Below the pieces are notes generated by a model. That model was not told the origin of the DNA. It saw only the letters and a list, made by a program, of their open reading frames with translations, and ran no database searches. From IMG/VR virus record IMGVR_UViG_3300046836_000383, positions 1 to 39,076 of that record: a stretch of 39,076 nucleotides of DNA. One strand, 5' to 3'. This DNA comes from a virus. Shown piece after piece: positions 22,046 to 30,194 of this stretch. Position 1 is the first letter of the stretch; every line of letters starts with the position of its first letter. Both the position numbers and the translations under genes were made by a program.

Positions 22046-24451
22046 ATGGCGCGGCAGGATGTCTCGATAAATTCGTTTGCCGCCGGCGAGCTCTCGCCGC
22101 GGATGAAGGGCCGCACCGATCACGAAAAATACTTTATCGGCGCCGACACGATGCTGAATTTCGTGCCGCTGCCGCAAGGCGGCGTGACGCGGCGACCGGG
22201 CACCGAACTCAGCGCTTACGGGTATGAGCAACCCTACCCGCTGAAACTGATCCCGTTCATTTTCTCGGTGATCCAAGCCTACATGCTCGAATTCGGGCAA
22301 GGCTATATCCGCGTGTCCATGAACGGGACGCCGGTGTTGAGCGGCGGCAACTTCGTCATCATCAACACGCCCTATTCGTGGTCCGATCTGCCGATGCTCA
22401 AATATGTGCAATCGGCCGATGAGTTGTTTCTGTTTCACGGCAGTTACGCCACCTATCGGCTGTCGCGCACGTCGCATACGAATTGGACGATCGCGCCGGT
22501 CGACTGGATCGACGGTCCTTATCTGCCGCCGAATACATCGGCGTCGACGCTGACCACGGCGGGTGGCTACACGGGCGAGCTCCAGGTGATCGCGAGCGAC
22601 GCTAGCCAGATCAATCGCGGTCAAGGCTTCCTACAAACCGATGTCGGGCGGCTGATCCGCTTCTCGGCGCAGCTGGTGCCCGGTGCGCCGGCGCCGACCG
22701 ACGACACAAGCACGGCGGCCTATGGGTATTTGACGATCGTACAGGTCATCGATCCGCTGACGGTCATGGCGGTCGTCGGGGCTCATTCGGGCAAGCCCGA
22801 TGTGACGACCGGCATTCGGCCCGGCGCGCTCGATGGCACCGGGCCGACCGTCAATTGGTCGCTCGGCGCTTTCAGTGCGACGACCGGCTATCCCTATTGC
22901 GGCACATTCTTTCAAGAGCGGCTGTGTGTCGGCGGTAATAACGATTCGCCGAATACGGTGTGGGGCTCGGTCACGGGCGATTTCTTCAACATGGCGCCGA
23001 CCGATTGGGATGGCGCGGTGCTCGACGATTCGGCTTTCGCCTTCACGCTCGACGACGACGAAGTGAATGCGATCCTCTGGATGCACTCGGCCGGCACCGC
23101 GCAAGCGCCGCAATTGGGCATCGGCACGACCGGCGGCGAGTTCATCATGCTGGCCGGCGGAAACGGCGCATCGATCACGCCGACCAATGTGCAGATTTAT
23201 CGCGAAACCGAATTAACCTCGAGCAAGACCGCGATCGTCGAGCATATCGGCAAGTCGGTTCTCTTCGTCAATTCGCCAGGGTTGAAGCTGCATGAATGGA
23301 CGTTTCAGTGGACGGTCGACGGCTTTGTTGGTCCCGATCTCGCGGCGCTGAGCGAGCATCTGCCGAAACCGGGCATCACACAGATCGCCTATCAGCGCAG
23401 CCCTTACGGCGTCGTGTGGTGCATGCGCAGCGACGGCGCGCTGATCGGCCTCACCTATCTCAAAGACGAGCAAGTCGTTGCCTGGCACCGGCATCAACTT
23501 GGCGGGCAGCTGTACGGCGGGTTGCCGCGGGTCGAAAGCATTGCCTGCATCCCGGCGCCGGATGGGAGTTATGATCAGCTGTGGCTTGAAGTGCTGCGCA
23601 CGATCGCCGGCGTCGAAACCCGGACCATCGAAGTGATGGCGCGCTATTTCGACGCCGAGCTCCAAGCGCAGGAAGAGGCGTGGTTTGTCGATTGCGCGCT
23701 GCAAAAAACGCCATTTATTCCGCAAGTCCAGGCGATCAGTCCCGGCGCTGGCAAGGACACGGTAATCTTGCCCGAAGGACAAGTGCTGACCGGCGATATG
23801 GTTGGCGACATCGCCTTGTTCAACGGCGGCGTGGCGCGCATCACCGCCGTTCCATTGCCAAGCAATGCCCATGTCGATTACATCCGGCCGGCGCGCGCCG
23901 CGGGCACCGCGATCGTCGGCGATTGGATGATCGGCCATCCCGATACGAGCGTGAGCGGGCTCGACCATCTCGTCGGCGAGATCGCGGCGGCGCAAGCCGA
24001 CGGCGGCGACGGCGGCCGGCAAACTATCGCGAACGGCGGCGTGTTCGCTTTCGATGGGGCTAAAGCTTTCGCCGTCGTCGGCCTGCCCTACACGTCGCGG
24101 CTTGTCACCATGCCTTTCGAGCCGGCGCGCTCGCCGGTATCGGCACAAGGCCGCATCAAGCGCATCAACTATCTCTTTCTGCGTTTCCTCGAATCGATGG
24201 GTTGCCGTTTCGGTGCGGTCGTGACCGACGAAATGACCGGCGAGCCGGAAGAGATCACCGAGAAACTGACGCATCGCTATAAGACCGCGCCGATGGGATG
24301 GGCGCCGCCGCTTTATACCGGCGTGCAGCGCGTCGATTTTCCCGGCGGTTACGATCGCGAGGGGCAAGTCGTGGTCGAGACGGACGGGCCGCTGCCGCTG
24401 ACCGTGCTCTATCTCGGGCTGCGCGGCGATGTCGGCGGGCTGGCGCCATGA
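22046..24451 (+). CDS. Tail tubular protein B (T7 gp12-like nozzle)
   Basis: 801 aa. The N-terminus DVSINSFAAGELSPRMKGRT, followed by YFIGADTMLNFVPLPQGGVT and RRPGTEL, is diagnostic for gp12-like nozzle proteins. Later conserved parts include TFFQERLCVGGNNDSPNTVW, GSVTGDFFNM and a beta-propeller-like central region. It builds the tail nozzle that contacts fibres and conducts DNA. Stop overlaps the next ATG (ATGA). Confidence 0.88.
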   Translation: MARQDVSINSFAAGELSPRMKGRTDHEKYFIGADTMLNFVPLPQGGVTRRPGTELSAYGYEQPYPLKLIPFIFSVIQAYMLEFGQGYIRVSMNGTPVLSGGNFVIINTPYSWSDLPMLKYVQSADELFLFHGSYATYRLSRTSHTNWTIAPVDWIDGPYLPPNTSASTLTTAGGYTGELQVIASDASQINRGQGFLQTDVGRLIRFSAQLVPGAPAPTDDTSTAAYGYLTIVQVIDPLTVMAVVGAHSGKPDVTTGIRPGALDGTGPTVNWSLGAFSATTGYPYCGTFFQERLCVGGNNDSPNTVWGSVTGDFFNMAPTDWDGAVLDDSAFAFTLDDDEVNAILWMHSAGTAQAPQLGIGTTGGEFIMLAGGNGASITPTNVQIYRETELTSSKTAIVEHIGKSVLFVNSPGLKLHEWTFQWTVDGFVGPDLAALSEHLPKPGITQIAYQRSPYGVVWCMRSDGALIGLTYLKDEQVVAWHRHQLGGQLYGGLPRVESIACIPAPDGSYDQLWLEVLRTIAGVETRTIEVMARYFDAELQAQEEAWFVDCALQKTPFIPQVQAISPGAGKDTVILPEGQVLTGDMVGDIALFNGGVARITAVPLPSNAHVDYIRPARAAGTAIVGDWMIGHPDTSVSGLDHLVGEIAAAQADGGDGGRQTIANGGVFAFDGAKAFAVVGLPYTSRLVTMPFEPARSPVSAQGRIKRINYLFLRFLESMGCRFGAVVTDEMTGEPEEITEKLTHRYKTAPMGWAPPLYTGVQRVDFPGGYDREGQVVVETDGPLPLTVLYLGLRGDVGGLAP

Positions 24452-24951
24452 GCGGCGACGTGCTCCCGCTTCGCCCGAGACTGCAACGGCACCGCCCTGC
24501 CGTCACCCGGCGCATCGTGCCGCTGTCGCGCGCGCTGCTCGATCTCGCCCGCATGCTCGAGCGCGACCCGCTCACCGCGGCGATGGTCCAGGGCGAGGCG
24601 TTCGCCACTGTCGCGACGATCGACGGGCTGAGCGTCGCCATGCTGCGCGGCGGTTATTTCTGCGGTTGCGCCGGGTTGATCCCGCGCTGGACCGGGCGCG
24701 CGGTGGCGTGGTCGCTGATCTCGGAATTCTGCGACAAGCGCGATGTCGCGGTCGGCGTGCGGTACTTCCGGCGGTTCATGGACATGAAGCAGCGCGACCC
24801 GATGTTCCGCCGCATCGAGATGCACATTGCCGTCGATATTCGCGGCGGCGCGAATTTTGCGCGCGCGCTCGGCTTCGCTTTCGAGGGGCGATGCACGGCC
24901 TATGCGCCGGATGGGCGCGATTTCGATTTATATGCGCGGGTGAAGCGATGA
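24448..24951 (+). CDS. GNAT-fold virion-region protein (T7 gp13 position)
   Basis: 167 aa from ATG 24448, ATGA-coupled. Features of an acetyltransferase fold are a beta strand AFATVATIDGLSVAMLRGGY, AWSLISEFCD, and a C-terminal IRGGANFARALGFAFEGR, the usual GNAT end pattern (A..F.RALGF..EG). Proteins of this kind sit between gp12- and gp14-like genes in many podoviruses. The Q/RxxGxG/A acetyl-CoA loop is not obvious, so catalysis is uncertain. Confidence 0.7.
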   Translation: MSGDVLPLRPRLQRHRPAVTRRIVPLSRALLDLARMLERDPLTAAMVQGEAFATVATIDGLSVAMLRGGYFCGCAGLIPRWTGRAVAWSLISEFCDKRDVAVGVRYFRRFMDMKQRDPMFRRIEMHIAVDIRGGANFARALGFAFEGRCTAYAPDGRDFDLYARVKR

Positions 24952-24961
24952 GGTTTTCCCG

Positions 24962-25495
24962 ATGACGGGCATCGAGGAAGTCGCTGCGGTCGCCGCGATC
25001 GCGGGCACGGCGGTATCGGTCGGCTCGACGATCTACCAGGCGGTCAATCAGCAACAGGCCGGGCAGCAAGCGAAATCGGCCAGCGAATACAACGCGGCGA
25101 CAACCGAGACATCGGCGGCGAGCGACGTGGCGCAAGCCGATCAGGACATGCGGCGCAAGATCGCCTCGGAACAGGCGGCCTATGGCGGCTCGGGGGCCAC
25201 GCTCGAGGGCTCGCCGCTTCTGGTGATGTCCGACCAGGCATCGCAAGGCGAGCTCAATAAGCGGCTGATCCAGTACCGCGCCGATGTCCAGGCGACACAG
25301 CAACTCTCTGCCGGCCAAACGGCGGCGACACAAGGCACGGCGCAAGCCGGCGCCACGATCCTGACTGGCGCGACCAAGCTCTACGACGCGACCAAACCGC
25401 TGTTGAAGAGCAGCAACTCCAACAGCGGACCGACGCCGGCGCAGATCGAGCAAGATCCTTTCGCGAGTTACGGCAGTCCGAGTAGCGGCGAATGA
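24962..25495 (+). CDS. Internal virion (core) protein, T7 gp14-like
   Basis: 177 aa. N-terminal hydrophobic helix (AAVAAIAGTAVSVGSTIYQA), then QQQAGQQAKSASEYNA, and a conserved MRRKIASEQAAYGGSGATLE with GSPLLVM. This YGGSG.TLEGSPL pattern is typical of gp14-like core proteins, which enter the outer membrane at ejection. The C-terminus is Ser/Thr/Ala-rich. Stop overlaps the next potential ATG at 25492. Confidence 0.78.
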   Translation: MTGIEEVAAVAAIAGTAVSVGSTIYQAVNQQQAGQQAKSASEYNAATTETSAASDVAQADQDMRRKIASEQAAYGGSGATLEGSPLLVMSDQASQGELNKRLIQYRADVQATQQLSAGQTAATQGTAQAGATILTGATKLYDATKPLLKSSNSNSGPTPAQIEQDPFASYGSPSSGE

Positions 25496-25512
25496 CCAAC
25501 AGAGGTGACGAC

Positions 25513-26076
25513 ATGGAAGAAGTCCGTAATGAGAATTGGAACGTCGACATCGATACCGATCAGGTGGTCGGCAATCTCCGTTTTCAATCGAATGCGCCGC
25601 AGCACATCATCGGGCCGCCGCATGCCTTCCCGCGCGCGCAATGGCCGGTCGGCGCGGTTATCGCCGTGCTCGAGAGTACGCACAACGATCAGCAATTCAC
25701 GATCGTCGGCAATGATTGGCGGTCGGGCTGTTACCTGACGGTCGACCCGCCGCCGACAACCGAGGAATGGGAGCTCGATACGTCGATCTCGGTGCTGCGC
25801 AACGATCTGCCGCCGCAAGCGCCGCCGGTGAATGTGGACGTGCCGCATGTTTTGCAAGACAGCGACACGCTCACTTGCACGATGGGTAATTGGGAGGGCG
25901 AGCCGACAGCGTATGAATACCAATGGATTCGCGACGACGACACGGTTATCGGCACCGGCGCCTCCTATCTCGTCACGCCTGACGATATTGGGACGACGGT
26001 TGTGTGCATCGTCACCGCGAGCAACGCCGCCGGCGCGACCGAAGCGCCGCCATCAAACGGGGTCGTCGTCGCATAA
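25513..26076 (+). CDS. Virion protein with C-terminal Ig-like domain
   Basis: 187 aa from ATG 25513, which has AGAGGTG 6 nt upstream; ATG 25492 overlaps the previous stop and would add 7 residues. The N-terminal part (VVGNLRFQSNAPQHIIGPPH, GAVIAVLESTHNDQQFTIVG) is unrecognised. Residues 112-187 form an Ig-like fold of the phage type: DSDTLTCTMGNWEGEP, YEYQWIRDD, DIGTTVVCIVTASNAAG. Ig-like domains on virions are thought to bind surface carbohydrates weakly. Location in the ejection cluster is unusual for one. Confidence 0.7.
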   Translation: MEEVRNENWNVDIDTDQVVGNLRFQSNAPQHIIGPPHAFPRAQWPVGAVIAVLESTHNDQQFTIVGNDWRSGCYLTVDPPPTTEEWELDTSISVLRNDLPPQAPPVNVDVPHVLQDSDTLTCTMGNWEGEPTAYEYQWIRDDDTVIGTGASYLVTPDDIGTTVVCIVTASNAAGATEAPPSNGVVVA

Positions 26077-28110
26077 ATGGCGAAGATCCCGTTCTTAACG
26101 GCCGATCAGACGGCGGGCAGCGGCGCCAATCTGCCGACATCGCTCGGCGCGCAGCCGGCGGCGGGTATCGCTTCCGCCGCCGGCCAGGTTGCGAGCACTT
26201 ACGACCAATTCGAGCAGCAATATGTCCAAGCGCGGCGCCTCTCGGCGGCGTCCGAGCTCAACGCCGAATCCTATCAGCGGCTCGGCGATGCCGAATTCAA
26301 GGCATCGCAGATCCCCGATCGCCAGCAAGCGATCGCGCAATTCCAATCCGACAGCGCCGCGATCAAGAGCGATATGGGCGACCGGATTGTCGACCCGCTG
26401 CTCAAAGCGAATTGGCAATCGAATTTCGATCAGCGCGCGATCACGGGCGAGTTGCAGACCGGGCATGCCGCCTTCGGCCTCGAGAGCGACGCGCAGCAAG
26501 CCAATCTCGCGTCGCGTATGGAGCAATATTCGCACCAATACGCGCAAGCCGGCAGTGACATCGAGCGCGCGCAAGTAGCCGACACCGCGCAAGAGGACGT
26601 GAAGGCGATCACCGCGGGGCATTGGATTTCGCCGCTGCAAGGCGAAGAGCATATCGAGAAATTCCGCCAGCGCGGCGACGCCGCGCTCGCGCGGCGCGAC
26701 ATCGATGCCGATCCCGCCGTCGCGGTCAAGAAACTGCAAGACCCGACGAATTATCCGTGGCTCGACGAGTATCGCCGCGAAATGATGCTCGGCGTCGCCG
26801 AGAGCCGCGCCCGCGCGCGCAGCGACGAAGCGAAAGGCGTCGCGCAGCAAAACTACGAAGATAACTACATGTCGATCATGACGACCGGCGAGCCGGTCGC
26901 GCCGCAATCGCGCGCGTCTTTGGTGGGCATGTTCGGCGCGACGCGCGGCAACAAGATGGCGAGCGATCTCGACGACGCGCAAAGCATCTTCGGCTTCACA
27001 ACCAAAACGAAAATGACGACGCCGGACGAAGATCGCGCGCTGCTCGAGGCACACAAGCCGCAAGGGCCGGGCTTCGCGGACCAACAGAAGGTTTACAACA
27101 CGCTCCTGCAAGTGATTCAGCAAAAGCAGAAAGCCTTGCAGGAAGATCCGGCGCAGTTCGCCTACCAGGCCGCGCCCGAGCTCGCCCAGGCGATGCAGGC
27201 GGCGCAGAAAGACCCGTCGAAAATGCCGACAGCCGAGGCGATGCTCAATAGCGTTTACGATCGCCTCGGCCAGCCGAGCTACAACCGCCCGGTCATGTCG
27301 AAGGCACAAGCCGGCGGCCTCGCGCAAACCATCATGGCGGCGCCGGCCGATCAGCGCGCGCAGACTTTAACGCAGATGGGCGACGCCTATGGCACGGCGT
27401 GGCCGCAAGTGATGCGCGACATGGTGAAGGACGGCAAGCTGCCGACCGCTTACGAAGTGCTGCCGGCGATTCCCAATCCGGGCGATCGCATCACCTACGC
27501 CAATGCGCTCGGCGACGGCAAGCGCGCGCTGCAGGACATGCTCGATCCCGAGGATAAGAAAACCATCGATAACGAGATTCGCATAAACGACACGCTTCGA
27601 TCGCTGCGCCAATCCGCGGCGTTCAACGATCGCGGCGGCAAGAAAGCGGACGACATCGAGGAAGCCGCGCGCATGCTGGCCTATGCCAAGATGCAGCAAG
27701 GCGGCATCAAAGCGGCGAACGCGGCCGACAGCGCGGTGCAGGCGATCGTCGGCGATAAATTCGATTTCGTCGGCGACGGCATGGTGCGCGCACCCAAGGG
27801 CTTGCACGATCAGGTCGCGGCCTACGGCAATCAGGTGTTGAACACGCTCAAGCCCGAGGATCTGCCGGTGCCGGCCAATCCCGCCGGCAAGAAGCTGACC
27901 GACGCGCAGCTGCGGCAAACCTATCTCGATTCGATCCGCCGCAAAGGCGTGTGGGTCACGAACGAAAACGGCGACGGCATGGTGATGCTCGACGAGCAGC
28001 GCAACCCGGTGATGCTGAAAAACGGGCAGCGGCTCGAGGCACCGTTTAGCGCCGCGCGCGCCATGCCGCTGCCGACCGTGACGCCCGAGCAAAATTTCAT
28101 CGCGCCTTAG
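26077..28110 (+). CDS. Internal virion/ejection protein (T7 gp15 position)
   Basis: 677 aa, one base after the previous stop. Long, Ala/Gln/Asp-rich helical protein; N-terminal ASTYDQFEQQYVQARRLSAA, SELNAESYQRLGDAEFKAS, and a repeated DPL.K..W pattern match core proteins of T7-like virions. Middle regions contain KLQDPTNYPWLDEYRREMML. Such proteins form the periplasmic tube during DNA ejection. No enzymatic motif seen. Confidence 0.75.
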   Translation: MAKIPFLTADQTAGSGANLPTSLGAQPAAGIASAAGQVASTYDQFEQQYVQARRLSAASELNAESYQRLGDAEFKASQIPDRQQAIAQFQSDSAAIKSDMGDRIVDPLLKANWQSNFDQRAITGELQTGHAAFGLESDAQQANLASRMEQYSHQYAQAGSDIERAQVADTAQEDVKAITAGHWISPLQGEEHIEKFRQRGDAALARRDIDADPAVAVKKLQDPTNYPWLDEYRREMMLGVAESRARARSDEAKGVAQQNYEDNYMSIMTTGEPVAPQSRASLVGMFGATRGNKMASDLDDAQSIFGFTTKTKMTTPDEDRALLEAHKPQGPGFADQQKVYNTLLQVIQQKQKALQEDPAQFAYQAAPELAQAMQAAQKDPSKMPTAEAMLNSVYDRLGQPSYNRPVMSKAQAGGLAQTIMAAPADQRAQTLTQMGDAYGTAWPQVMRDMVKDGKLPTAYEVLPAIPNPGDRITYANALGDGKRALQDMLDPEDKKTIDNEIRINDTLRSLRQSAAFNDRGGKKADDIEEAARMLAYAKMQQGGIKAANAADSAVQAIVGDKFDFVGDGMVRAPKGLHDQVAAYGNQVLNTLKPEDLPVPANPAGKKLTDAQLRQTYLDSIRRKGVWVTNENGDGMVMLDEQRNPVMLKNGQRLEAPFSAARAMPLPTVTPEQNFIAP

Positions 28111-28125
28111 AGAAAGGACACCGCT

Positions 28126-28371
28126 ATGGCCGATCTGTACGAAGGAGCTCCCGACGCTCGCCAAGCCCAAGAGCACATCACGCCGAGCCGCTTTCGTCCT
28201 CGCTATCGTCAACTCACCGACGATGAGAAAGCGCTGCACGACGACATCAAGAACAAGGCCGCCGAGCTGGAAGTGCTGTTCGGGAAGGTAAAGCCGGGGC
28301 GCTACAACGCCCTTGCGATGACGGCGCTAGAGCAATCCGTCATGTGGATTGTGAAGGAACTGACGGCCTAG
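28126..28371 (+). CDS. Acb2/Vs.4-like cyclic-nucleotide sponge (anti-CBASS candidate)
   Basis: 81 aa; AGAAAGGA 9-16 nt before ATG 28126. After a variable N-terminus comes the helical-hairpin pattern of the Acb2/Tad1-hairpin family: RYRQLTDDEKALHDDIKNKA, AELEVLF, then a short turn and ALAMTALEQSVMWIVKELT. The second helix matches the family's (I/L)A.T.L...(A/S).MW pattern known from T4 Vs.4. Acb2 proteins are small helical hexamers that bind cyclic di- and trinucleotides and so block CBASS signalling. The family assignment is from recognition, not a search; activity is inference. Unusual in lying between two ejection-protein genes. Confidence 0.7.
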   Translation: MADLYEGAPDARQAQEHITPSRFRPRYRQLTDDEKALHDDIKNKAAELEVLFGKVKPGRYNALAMTALEQSVMWIVKELTA

Positions 28372-28373
28372 CC

Positions 28374-30191
28374 ATGCCCGACACCGCCGGCATGCCGATC
28401 ACCTTCGGGAAGATCCTCGATAATCCCGATGCGCGCGCCGAGGGCATCGAGGGCATGTCGTCGTCGCCGTGGGATACGGTCGATTGGCTGTCGACCGCGA
28501 AATCGGCGCAGCGCGTGATGGAAGGATCGATGGCAGCGAGCGGTCTATCGCCGTTCGGCGAGCAATTGAATTTGCCGCCGCCGCTGTCGCCCGAGGAAGC
28601 GAATTCGCGCTATGGAATTCCCGGCGCGCTCGATTTCAAAGACCCGGTGCAGGATTTCGTCGCGCAGAATATCTACAACGACAAGCGCGAAGAGCTCTAT
28701 CGCGCCGACGCGGCGAGCCGCCGGCCGCCGGGCGCCTTGTCGTCGCTCGCCACCTTCGGCGCGAATTTCGTCGGGCAAACGCTCGATCCGGTCAATCTCG
28801 CGGCGAGCTTCATCCCTGTGGTCGGCGAAGCGCGCTATGCGTCATGGCTGGCGAGCGCGGGCGAAGCCGCGGGCGCGGTCGGGCGCGCCGGCGTGCGGGC
28901 TGGGGTGGGTGCGGCGCGCGGCGTCGTCGGGCAAGCGGCGCTCGAGCCGCTGCAGATCGCGCAAGCGCATTCCCTGCAGGACGATTACGGCGCGTCCGAT
29001 GTCATGCTCGATCTCGCCTATGGCGGGCTGCTCGGCGGCGGGCTGCATTTGGGGCTCGGCCCGCTCGGCGATCCGGTCACGGAGCGATTCCGCCAAAGCG
29101 GCGCGGCGCGCATCGCCGACGCGGACCCGGCGGCGCGTGAATCGGCCTTGCGCACCGCCCTGGCGCAAACCGCCGAGGATCAACCCGTCGAAGTGGTGCC
29201 GAGCTTCCTCACGTCGCGCATGCCGATCGTCACGGAATTCGCGCCGCGCGCAGCGACGGAGTTGCCGGTGCTCGACACCGACAGCTTGCGGGCGCTCGGC
29301 GAGCGCACACAGCTGACGCAGCGCAGCCGCGAGCTCGACGAGTTCATGAAAGGGCTCGATGTCTCGCCCGATGCGCCTGCGGCGCGCGACACGCTCGCCC
29401 GGCTCGAAACCGTCGAGCGCAATCTCGCCTCGCCCGATCTGACGCCCGAGGCGCAGCGGGACTTGCTCAAGCGCCGCGACGAGCTCCTGGGCGACACGAC
29501 ACCCGAGGCGCTGCAGGAGACAGCGGCGCCGCTCGAGATGCGGCGCTCGGCGCGGGCACAGCAAGAGCAGATCGCGGCGCGGCTGGCCGACATCGAAAAA
29601 GAAGCGCGCGGCAAGGCGGCCGATGTCGCGCTGTCGCCGCTGCCCAAGGTCGCGCCGCCCGCCAATTCCGAGGGGGGGCGGCCGCCACGCGCCGATGAGG
29701 TCGCGCACGCGACGGCGCTCGGCGCCGAGCGCGATGCACGGCTGCAGCGCGCGGCGGAATTGATGCAGCCGACAGCGCCGGCGCGGATGGCGGCCGGGCG
29801 ACAGCTGCCGCTCGACGATCAAAAGACGAGCCGCGTGGCCGATGCCGTCGCGGCCAACCCGCAGCCGGTCGACACTGCCGCGTTGCGCGCCGACATCGCC
29901 GAGCGGCAAAAAACGGCAGAGAGCGTTTCCCGTGAAACGCCCCAAATTGGAAAATCAGAAACCCAAGACGCGGAAGCGCCAGAAACAGCCGCCAAGGGGG
30001 CACCGGCCGAGCATCCACCCGAGGGGGGCCCCGCGGTAGGTGCCGCTGAGCAGCCCGCACCGCGCGTCCCTGAGGGTGTCGGCGCGGCGGAAGCGAAAGA
30101 GCTCGGTTTTACCGAAGCGGCCGAAGATCGCGCCCAAGCCGAAGCGGCGGCGCGTGTGTGGGAGGAAGGCGCGACATGCCTCGGAGGCTGA
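28374..30191 (+). CDS. Large virion/ejection protein with duplicated N-terminal motif
   Basis: 605 aa from ATG 28374, two bp after the Acb2-like gene. Residues 7-28 (starting MPITFGKILDNPD) are the second copy of the motif at the C-terminus of the secreted protein 5196-5606. Residues 110-230 hold Gly/Ala-rich hydrophobic stretches (VNLAASFIPVVGEARYASWL; then AGVGAARGVVGQAALEP, MLDLAYGGLLGGGLHLG), consistent with membrane insertion during ejection. Residues 290-460 are charged coiled coil. The C-terminus is Ala/Pro/Glu-rich. No transglycosylase motif seen. Belongs to the core/ejection cassette. Confidence 0.7.
   Translation: MPDTAGMPITFGKILDNPDARAEGIEGMSSSPWDTVDWLSTAKSAQRVMEGSMAASGLSPFGEQLNLPPPLSPEEANSRYGIPGALDFKDPVQDFVAQNIYNDKREELYRADAASRRPPGALSSLATFGANFVGQTLDPVNLAASFIPVVGEARYASWLASAGEAAGAVGRAGVRAGVGAARGVVGQAALEPLQIAQAHSLQDDYGASDVMLDLAYGGLLGGGLHLGLGPLGDPVTERFRQSGAARIADADPAARESALRTALAQTAEDQPVEVVPSFLTSRMPIVTEFAPRAATELPVLDTDSLRALGERTQLTQRSRELDEFMKGLDVSPDAPAARDTLARLETVERNLASPDLTPEAQRDLLKRRDELLGDTTPEALQETAAPLEMRRSARAQQEQIAARLADIEKEARGKAADVALSPLPKVAPPANSEGGRPPRADEVAHATALGAERDARLQRAAELMQPTAPARMAAGRQLPLDDQKTSRVADAVAANPQPVDTAALRADIAERQKTAESVSRETPQIGKSETQDAEAPETAAKGAPAEHPPEGGPAVGAAEQPAPRVPEGVGAAEAKELGFTEAAEDRAQAEAAARVWEEGATCLGG
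28392..28457 (+). repeat. 66-bp motif, copy A, shared with 5205-5270
   Basis: Encodes residues 7-28 of the ejection protein, aligned without gaps to copy B on the opposite strand 23 kb away (55 of 66 bases; 18 of 22 residues). Confidence 0.75.
29925..29952 (+). promoter_or_regulatory. parS-like palindrome beside a weak ACCCAA-type site, inside coding DNA
   Basis: GTTTCCCGTGAAAC (29925-29938) differs at one position from the chromosomal ParB site core GTTTCACGTGAAAC. It is followed at 29940-29952 by CCCCAAATTGGAA, 10 of 13 positions of the phage operator. Both lie in the disordered tail of the ejection protein and encode VSRETPQIGK. Either could be chance. Confidence 0.3.
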
Positions 30192-30194
30192 TCG

